Assembly (NCBI GenBank): GCA_900769475.1
Contig: CAAGGQ010000026.1
Span: 1 to 20,138, forward strand
Length of the DNA: 20,138 nt
Source of the DNA: Clostridia bacterium
Lineage (GTDB): Bacteria > Bacillota > Clostridia > Oscillospirales > CAG-272
Direction of reading: 5' to 3'
This document shows, piece by piece, positions 15,295 to 20,138 of this stretch. The notes under the pieces were generated by a model. It saw only the letters and a list, made by a program, of their open reading frames with translations, was not told the origin of the DNA and made no database searches. A program made the translations under genes and the position numbers. Within the stretch, counting starts at the first letter, position 1, and every line of letters begins with the position of its first letter.

Positions 15295-16737
15295 ATGAAT
15301 CATTCCTATGACGTTGCCATTATTGGCGGAGGCGTGGTTGGCGGCATGATCGCACGTGCCCTTTCGGCTTACCAACTCCGTATTTGCATTTTGGAAAAAG
15401 AAAACGACGTGGCCCGTGGGGCCAGCGCCGCCAATTCCTCCATCGTACACGCCGGCTTTGACGCCCACGAGGGCTCCTTGAAGGCCAAAATGAACGTGCA
15501 GGGAGCGGCAATGATGGAGGCCGTTTGCCGCGAGCTGGGGGTCAAGTACCAAAACAACGGCTCGTTGGTGCTGGGCTTTGACGAGGCCGACCGTGCCGCC
15601 CTGAACGACCTGTTGCACCGCGGTGTGACCAACGGCGTAAAGGACCTGCGCTTGCTGGAACAGGCCGAGCTCCGCGCTCTGGAGCCCAATGTAGCCAAGG
15701 ACGCCACCTGCGCCCTCTATGCTCCCACCGCGGGCATCGTTTGCCCCTACGAGCTGACCATTGCCTCGATTGGCAATGCTATGGACAACGGAGCCGAGCT
15801 TTGGACCAATTTTGCCGTGGCCTCCATTGTCGATTTGGGAGACGCCTTTGAGATCTCCTCTTCCAACGGATCGATCCGCGCTACCTACGTGATCAACGCC
15901 GCAGGCCTCTTTGCCGATGCCATTGCCCACATGGTTGGTGACACCTCCTTTACCATTCACCCCCGTCGTGGAGAATACCTCCTATTGGATCGGGAATGTG
16001 GCGGCATGGTAAAGCAGACCCTCTTCCGCACCCCCGGCAAGATGGGCAAGGGACTTTTGGTAACCCCCACCGTGGATGGCAACCTACTGGTAGGCCCCAC
16101 CTCGGTGGACCAGGAGGACAAAACCGATAAAGCTACCACTCTTGATGGACTTTCCCTCATTCGCGCCAAGAGCACCGAGAACGCCGAGGGCGTTCCCTTT
16201 GGCAAGACCATCACCTCCTTCTGCGGTCTGCGCGCCGTGGGAAGCACGGGCGATTTCATCATCAATATGCCTCGGGAGCGCTTTGTAAACGTGGCGGGCA
16301 TCGAGTCCCCCGGCCTTTCCTCTTCCCCCGCCATTGCACAATACGTGGTGGGGCTGCTGAAGGATGCCGGCATGGAGCTCTCCCCCAATCCCAACTTTGA
16401 TCCCATTCGTCCCGCTGCCCACGCCTTCCGCGAGGGTACCCTGGAAGAAAAGAACGCCATGATCCAAAAGGATCCCGCCTACGGCCGCATTCTCTGCCGT
16501 TGCGAGGGCGTGAGCGAGGGAGAGATCCTCGCGGCCATCCGCCAAAATCCCCGTCCTCGGGATCTGGACGGCGTTAAGCGCCGCACCCGCGCCCAGATGG
16601 GTCGCTGTCAAGGCGGCTTCTGCTCGCCCTATATTGTGGAGCTTTTGGCCAAGGAGCACCAGGTTCCCTTTGAGAGCATCACCAAGTTTGGCGGCAACTC
16701 GATCATCAACTTTGAAAAAACCAAGGAGGAAGCGTAA
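15295..16737 (+). CDS. glpA: Anaerobic glycerol-3-phosphate dehydrogenase subunit A-like FAD protein with BFD-type [2Fe-2S] domain
   Basis: This gene encodes 480 residues. The FAD site starts at YDVAIIGGGVVGG (GGG at 11-13). SAANSSIVHAGFDA and GSLKAKMNVQGAAMM are blocks of the DAO/GlpA family, and GIESPGLSSSPAIAQYV closes the flavin domain. A C-terminal BFD-like domain has four cysteines, C401, C403, C438 and C443 (CRCEG, then CQGGFC), a likely [2Fe-2S] site. It probably oxidises sn-glycerol-3-phosphate to dihydroxyacetone phosphate. The related L-2-hydroxyacid oxidases are an alternative, because no glpK or glpF is in view. The ATG at 15295 follows GAGAGGAGAG; upstream in-frame starts would precede the promoter. 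It is followed one base after its stop by the GlpB-like gene. Confidence 0.85.
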   Translation: MNHSYDVAIIGGGVVGGMIARALSAYQLRICILEKENDVARGASAANSSIVHAGFDAHEGSLKAKMNVQGAAMMEAVCRELGVKYQNNGSLVLGFDEADRAALNDLLHRGVTNGVKDLRLLEQAELRALEPNVAKDATCALYAPTAGIVCPYELTIASIGNAMDNGAELWTNFAVASIVDLGDAFEISSSNGSIRATYVINAAGLFADAIAHMVGDTSFTIHPRRGEYLLLDRECGGMVKQTLFRTPGKMGKGLLVTPTVDGNLLVGPTSVDQEDKTDKATTLDGLSLIRAKSTENAEGVPFGKTITSFCGLRAVGSTGDFIINMPRERFVNVAGIESPGLSSSPAIAQYVVGLLKDAGMELSPNPNFDPIRPAAHAFREGTLEEKNAMIQKDPAYGRILCRCEGVSEGEILAAIRQNPRPRDLDGVKRRTRAQMGRCQGGFCSPYIVELLAKEHQVPFESITKFGGNSIINFEKTKEEA

Positions 16738-16738
16738 G

Positions 16739-17980
16739 ATGAAACAGATCGATCTTGTGATCATCGGCGGCGGTCCCGCCGGCATGAGTGCCGCGCTTTC
16801 AGCCTATGAGCGCGGAGTGACCGACCTGCTCATTCTGGAGCGCGATTCGGCTCTGGGAGGCATCCTCCGTCAATGCATTCACAACGGCTTTGGACTCCAT
16901 CGCTTTGGCGAGGAGCTCACCGGCCCCGAATACGCCTGGCGCTATGAGCAGCAGGTACTGGAAAAGAAGATCCCCTACCTGCTGGACACCATGGTGCTGG
17001 ACATCTCCCCCGAAAAGGTGATTACCGCCACCAATGCCTCTCTTGGCGTATTTCAGATCCAAGCCAAGGCCGTGATCCTGGCCATGGGATGCCGGGAGCG
17101 TCCTGCGGGAGCGCTGGCACTGGCAGGCGACCGTCCCTCGGGCATCTTCAGTGCGGGAACGGCACAAAAATACGTCAATATGAAAGGCTACCTCCCCGGC
17201 AAGAACGTAGTGATCCTGGGCTCGGGTGACATCGGCCTCATCATGGCGCGCCGCATGACCCTGGAAGGCGCAAAGGTGCACGCCGTATGCGAGCTGATGC
17301 CCTATTCGGGAGGTCTGGCGCGAAACATCGAGCAATGTCTCAACGATTTCAACATTCCCCTGAAGCTTTCCCATACTGTGGTGCGCATCCACGGCAAGGA
17401 GCGCTTGGAGGGCGTGACCATTGCCAAGGTGGATGAAAACCGCCGCCCCATTCCCGAAAGCTTTGAATACATTCCCTGTGATACCCTCCTCCTTTCGGTG
17501 GGTCTGATCCCCGAGAACGAGCTGAGCAAGACCGCCAGCGTAGAGCTCAGTCCCATCACCAACGGTGCTACGGTGGATCAGAACCGTCAAACCTCCACCG
17601 AGGGCATCTTTGCCTGCGGCAACGTGCTTCACGTGCACGATCTGGTGGACTACGTTTCCGAGGAAGCCGAGATTGCCGGCAAAGCCGCTGCCACCTATTT
17701 GGAGGGCAAGCAGAAAGCAACCTGCAGCATTCCCCTTTCCACCGACGGGAAGATCCGCTACACCGTGCCCCAAACCATCACCGAGGAAACCGAGATCACC
17801 GTGTACTTCCGCGTGTCGGACATCTTCCGCAACGCCACGGTCAAGGTGCTGGACGGCGATCGAGTGGTCTACTCGAGAAAGAAGCAAAAGCTGGCACCCG
17901 GAGAAATGGAAAGTGTGACGCTGAAGCCCGAGCAATTTGCAGGAGCATCGTCATTGAAATTCGCGTTGGAGGTACAGTAA
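16739..17980 (+). CDS. GlpB-like NAD(P)/FAD-dependent oxidoreductase
   Basis: This gene encodes 413 residues with a two-dinucleotide-domain fold. The FAD motif is GGGPAG (10-15), and a second Rossmann motif, VVILGSGDIGLIMARR, probably binds NAD(P)H. LGGILRQCIHNGFGLHRFG and CGNVLHVHDLVDYVSEEAE are diagnostic blocks of the oxidoreductase found next to GlpA-like and DUF1667 proteins in clostridia. A beta-rich tail (about 335-413) follows. It probably accepts electrons from the GlpA-like subunit and passes them to NAD(P)+ or another carrier. AAGGAGG near the 3' end of the upstream gene lies 9 bases before the ATG. The one-base gap suggests coupled translation. Confidence 0.85.
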   Translation: MKQIDLVIIGGGPAGMSAALSAYERGVTDLLILERDSALGGILRQCIHNGFGLHRFGEELTGPEYAWRYEQQVLEKKIPYLLDTMVLDISPEKVITATNASLGVFQIQAKAVILAMGCRERPAGALALAGDRPSGIFSAGTAQKYVNMKGYLPGKNVVILGSGDIGLIMARRMTLEGAKVHAVCELMPYSGGLARNIEQCLNDFNIPLKLSHTVVRIHGKERLEGVTIAKVDENRRPIPESFEYIPCDTLLLSVGLIPENELSKTASVELSPITNGATVDQNRQTSTEGIFACGNVLHVHDLVDYVSEEAEIAGKAAATYLEGKQKATCSIPLSTDGKIRYTVPQTITEETEITVYFRVSDIFRNATVKVLDGDRVVYSRKKQKLAPGEMESVTLKPEQFAGASSLKFALEVQ

Positions 17981-17981
17981 C

Positions 17982-18338
17982 ATGGCAAACGTAAGAGAAT
18001 TGACCTGCATCGTTTGCCCCAAAGGATGCCCCATGAAGGTGACCCTGGAGGGCAAGGAAATTCTGAACATTGAGGGCTTTACCTGCCCCCGCGGAAAGCA
18101 ATACGCCATGGACGAATGTATCCACCCCATGCGTACCCTGACCTCCACGGTACGCACGTCCCGCGGCGGCGTGGTGGCGGTAAAGACCAACGGCACGATC
18201 CCCAAGGAGCTGATGTTTGATGCCATGAAGGAGATCAACAAAGCCGTGGCCACTCTGCCCGTGCGCGTGGGAGATATTCTCATCGAGAACCTCCTTGGCA
18301 CCGGCGTCAATCTGGTCATTACCGCAAATATGGAATAA
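17982..18338 (+). CDS. DUF1667 small cysteine-rich protein
   Basis: This gene encodes 118 residues. The N-terminus has C9, C12, C16 and C35 (CIVCPKGCPMKV, then FTCPRGKQYA), which resembles an iron-sulfur cluster motif of the molybdopterin-oxidoreductase type. The rest matches the DUF1667 pattern (HPMRTLTSTVRT, IPKELMFDAMKEI, VGDILIENLLGTGVNLV). It sits one base after the GlpB-like gene, with GGAGGT 8 bases before its ATG, so the three genes form one unit. It may be the electron-transfer subunit in place of GlpC, which is inference from context; its biochemical role is not established to my knowledge. Confidence 0.85.
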   Translation: MANVRELTCIVCPKGCPMKVTLEGKEILNIEGFTCPRGKQYAMDECIHPMRTLTSTVRTSRGGVVAVKTNGTIPKELMFDAMKEINKAVATLPVRVGDILIENLLGTGVNLVITANME

Positions 18339-18342
18339 CGAT

Positions 18343-18379
18343 AAAAATCGGCAGAGATATTGCTTCTCTGCCGATTTTG
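18343..18379 (+). terminator. Intrinsic terminator of the glp-type operon
   Basis: A 14-bp perfect stem (18344-18357 with 18365-18378) and a 7-base loop start 6 bases after the DUF1667 stop. The right arm ends in TTTT. The -35 box of the next promoter lies in its loop and right arm. Confidence 0.85.
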
Positions 18380-18388
18380 TGTTATAAT
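18360..18388 (+). promoter_or_regulatory. Promoter of the alkD-like/nudix pair, embedded in the terminator
   Basis: TTGCTT (18360-18365), a 17-base spacer and TATAAT (18383-18388). The -35 and most of the spacer coincide with the loop and right arm of the preceding terminator. Confidence 0.65.
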
Positions 18389-18415
18389 GAGGAGGCAGAA
18401 AAGGAGGTGTTGGTT

Positions 18416-19105
18416 TTGGGATCAGAAATTCGTGAGCATCTGTTTGCCATGGCAAACGAAAAATACAAACATTTTCAAGCAAAGCTTTTGCCAACGCTGT
18501 CTCCCGACACGATCATCGGCGTCCGCACGCCAGCTCTGCGCCGCTACGCGAAGGAGCTCTTTGGCAGCAACGCGGCAAAAAACTTTCTCGTCTCCCTTCC
18601 CCACGAATACTACGACGAAAACAACCTTCACGGCGCTCTGCTGGATCTTATTCCCGAATACAACGCCGCCCTGGAAGCCGTGGAAGTCTTTCTTTCCTAT
18701 ATCGACAACTGGGCCACCTGCGATATGTTTTGCCCCAAGGTGTTGCGAAAAAGCCCCGAACCGCTCCTTTGCGCCATCCGAGCATGGCTGAAGAGCGATC
18801 GGGTCTACACCGTCCGCTACGGCCTGGTGCGCCTCACCTTTTGGTATTTGGACGAACCTCTCTTCACCCCGGAGATCTTGGAGCTGGCCGCGGCGGTCAA
18901 AAATGAAGACTATTACGTAAAGATGGCGGTGGCGTGGCTCTTCAGCATGGCACTGGCAAAGCAATGGGACGCCGCTCTTCCCTATTTTACCGAGCATCGC
19001 CTGCCCTTGTGGATCCATAACAAAGCGATTCAAAAGGCAATCGAGAGTTATCAGCTCTCAAAAGATCAAAAAGACGAGTTAAAGCCCTTGAAAAGGAGAT
19101 CCTGA
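18416..19105 (+). CDS. DNA alkylation repair protein (AlkD-like glycosylase)
   Basis: This gene encodes 229 residues of the HEAT-like-repeat DNA_alkylation family. Diagnostic blocks are VRTPALRRYAKELF, HEYYDENNLHGALLD and DNWATCDMFCPKVL; the invariant Trp and Asp for base excision are probably those in this last block. The family removes alkylated purines such as 3- and 7-methylpurines from DNA. The start is taken as TTG at 18416 because AAGGAGG (18401-18407) lies 8 bases ahead; the frame opens earlier at a TTG (18377) that precedes the ribosome binding site and overlaps the -10 box. The nudix gene begins one base after its stop. The pair is consistent with nucleic-acid and nucleotide damage repair. 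Confidence 0.85.
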   Translation: MGSEIREHLFAMANEKYKHFQAKLLPTLSPDTIIGVRTPALRRYAKELFGSNAAKNFLVSLPHEYYDENNLHGALLDLIPEYNAALEAVEVFLSYIDNWATCDMFCPKVLRKSPEPLLCAIRAWLKSDRVYTVRYGLVRLTFWYLDEPLFTPEILELAAAVKNEDYYVKMAVAWLFSMALAKQWDAALPYFTEHRLPLWIHNKAIQKAIESYQLSKDQKDELKPLKRRS

Positions 19106-19106
19106 T

Positions 19107-19583
19107 ATGAAAATGACCACCCTTTGCTATTTGGAAAAAGAAGAAAAATACCTGATGCTCCATCGCACCAAGAAGGTGAATGACGAGAACCATGACAAAT
19201 GGATCGGCGTGGGTGGAAAGTTTGAGGATGGGGAGAGTCCCGAGGACTGTATGCGTCGGGAGATCCTGGAGGAAACGGGCCTCACGGTCACGGCCTTTCG
19301 CTATCGCGGGATCGTCACCTTCGTTTCGGACACCTACCCCACCGAGTACATGCACCTGTTTACGGTCACCGACTGGACGGGAGAGGAAAAGGAATGTGAC
19401 GAGGGCGAGCTGGCCTGGATCGAAAAGGCGCGGCTGATGACCCTGCCCATGTGGGTCGGCGACCGCATCTTTTTGGAGCGGATCGCCTCGGCCTCCACGC
19501 CCTTCTTCTCTCTCAAGCTGACCTATCGGGGCGAGACCCTGACCGAGGCGGTGCTGGATGGGGAGAAATTAAAAATCGAATAA
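19107..19583 (+). CDS. Nudix hydrolase (MutT-like)
   Basis: This gene encodes 158 residues. A complete Nudix box is present (GKFEDGE, then REILEETGL; pattern G-x5-E-x7-REUxEExGU), giving a metal-dependent pyrophosphohydrolase. The N-terminus (TTLCYLEKEEKYLMLHRTKK, then DKWIGVGGKFEDGE) is typical of firmicute 8-oxo-dGTP-diphosphatase-like proteins, but the substrate cannot be fixed from sequence. AAAAGGAG inside the 3' end of the glycosylase gene lies 8 bases ahead of the ATG, and one base separates the genes, so the two are translationally coupled. A strong terminator follows. Confidence 0.9.
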   Translation: MKMTTLCYLEKEEKYLMLHRTKKVNDENHDKWIGVGGKFEDGESPEDCMRREILEETGLTVTAFRYRGIVTFVSDTYPTEYMHLFTVTDWTGEEKECDEGELAWIEKARLMTLPMWVGDRIFLERIASASTPFFSLKLTYRGETLTEAVLDGEKLKIE

Positions 19584-19591
19584 CAACACCG

Positions 19592-19635
19592 CCGCCCCCG
19601 AGAGCAGGAGAATTTCCTGCCCCGGGGGCGGTTTT
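19592..19635 (+). terminator. Intrinsic terminator after the nudix gene
   Basis: A GC-rich stem CCGCCCCCG (19592-19600) with CGGGGGCGG (19623-19631), an internal loop, then GCAGGA paired with TCCTGC, and TTTT after the right arm. Confidence 0.85.
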
Positions 19636-19654
19636 ATGTTTGAATTAAAAAATC

Positions 19655-19680
19655 AGGAGAAAATTATGAAACTATCTTAA
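19655..19680 (+). other. Ribosome binding site with a four-codon ORF (possible gene remnant)
   Basis: AGGAG (19655-19659) lies 6 bases before ATG AAA CTA TCT TAA (19666-19680). A good initiation signal followed by an immediate stop suggests the 5' remnant of a gene cut at a junction with the AT-rich stretch to its right. Chance is also possible. Confidence 0.3.
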
Positions 19681-19686
19681 AAAAAA

Positions 19687-20013
19687 TCAATTTTGGGTTA
19701 CCGTGTAGTCAATGTAGAAATCGAAGGTCGAACCTAGACTCATTACAACAATAACAACGTAGTTAATTAAATTTCCCTCTTCGCTATCGGGTTGAGTAAA
19801 AGACACCGAGCCGGTAGCTCCAACGTTAAATTCCTGAATACACACGTCACCTTCACTATTGTACCAGTATTGATATACCACACCCGGTCCGTTACCATCT
19901 AAAACCACGTCAAATTCAATCGTATAATTCGAGGATCCACCCTGGGCTACAAAGCTGTAATAAACACTACCATAGCCTTCGATACGATCCTCCACAAAGT
20001 CGGGATTTCTCAA
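19687..20013 (-). CDS. Hypothetical beta-rich protein, possibly a C-terminal fragment
   Basis: I do not recognise this protein. It is 108 residues from a TTG at 20013. The sequence alternates polar and hydrophobic residues with many Tyr, Val, Gly and Asn (YGSVYYSFVAQGGSSNYTIEF, then VVYQYWYNSEGD). This resembles the beta-sandwich of secreted C-terminal domains such as pre-peptidase C-terminal (PPC) modules. No signal peptide and no ribosome binding site at a suitable distance are present. The frame stays open upstream to a TAA at 20047-20049, and the intervening codons also read plausibly as protein, so the true N-terminus may be lost. Base composition is AT-richer than its neighbours. It may be a decayed fragment of a surface protein. 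Confidence 0.4.
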   Translation of the reverse strand: MRNPDFVEDRIEGYGSVYYSFVAQGGSSNYTIEFDVVLDGNGPGVVYQYWYNSEGDVCIQEFNVGATGSVSFTQPDSEEGNLINYVVIVVMSLGSTFDFYIDYTVTQN

Positions 20014-20068
20014 TTTATTTAGCCCATTGGAACCACCCCTTTTTTGTTAAATAATTAAAGCAAACAAC

Positions 20069-20137
20069 TCATTCAAAGTCTTTCGGTTCGGTCCCCAACA
20101 AAATCAAAAGACTATAATAGGAGCCATAATCGTCTAC
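20069..20137 (-). CDS. Possible C-terminal end of a gene entering from the right edge
   Basis: On the minus strand 22 sense codons precede a TGA at 20069-20071. The translation begins VDDYGSYYS, reminiscent of YGSVYYS in the neighbouring hypothetical protein. It is too short to identify and may be noncoding. Confidence 0.15.
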   Translation of the reverse strand, partial: VDDYGSYYSLLILLGTEPKDFE

Positions 20138-20138
20138 G

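Noticed and set aside
15957..17935. Minus-strand frames opposite the glpA-like and GlpB-like genes
   Set aside because: They are antisense to FAD/NAD-binding proteins with clear motifs; low-complexity His/Gly/Val translations.
1..20138. CRISPR array, tRNA, rRNA, transposase or phage genes
   Set aside because: I looked for regularly spaced repeats, cloverleaf-like sequences and transposase/integrase motifs and saw none.

Overview
This window looks like a chromosome segment of an anaerobic, low-oxygen-adapted Firmicute, probably a gut-type Clostridium relative. It has moderate GC, AGGAGG-type ribosome binding sites, near-consensus sigma-A promoters (TTGACA-N17-TATAAT), a rubredoxin-linked flavoprotein, a solo FeoA and a quinone-independent GlpA-type operon. 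No rRNA, tRNA, CRISPR array or insertion sequence is visible. The species cannot be named from the sequence alone.

Left third (1-9007): a leftward gene set (FAD-dependent oxidoreductase, two tandem ~975-residue paralogues, and the first 24 codons of a protein resembling the start of GH36 alpha-galactosidases) faces a rightward regulator pair (small XRE protein, AraC-family activator). The divergent promoters lie in the 370-base gap between them. The two large paralogues are the most unusual content. Each has an intact CehA/McbA-type PHP metallohydrolase domain, a CARDB-like and a lamin-tail-like beta domain, and two degenerate SGNH-like domains in which the expected catalytic serine is glutamine. 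Neither has a signal peptide. The layout suggests an inducible cytoplasmic catabolic locus for a glycan-derived or phosphoester-containing substrate.

Middle (9022-13041): a complete leftward potABCD operon for spermidine/putrescine uptake with ATGA overlaps at every junction. PotD carries both a lipobox and a C-terminal membrane helix. A promoter and a hairpin-forming leader precede potA. Upstream of the leader is a leftward M50 (site-2-protease-like) membrane metalloprotease gene.

Right part (14055-19635): a flavin reductase-rubredoxin fusion faces a FeoA gene, and the two share a bidirectional terminator. Then comes a rightward three-gene operon (GlpA-like, GlpB-like, DUF1667) behind a perfect consensus promoter. 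It is followed by an AlkD-like DNA glycosylase and a Nudix hydrolase whose promoter is built into the terminator of the preceding operon.

Right edge (19640-20138): an AT-richer stretch with a short leftward hypothetical beta-rich ORF lacking a convincing start, a further possible C-terminal fragment running off the edge, and a good ribosome binding site in front of a four-codon ORF. This end looks like a decayed or recombined junction.
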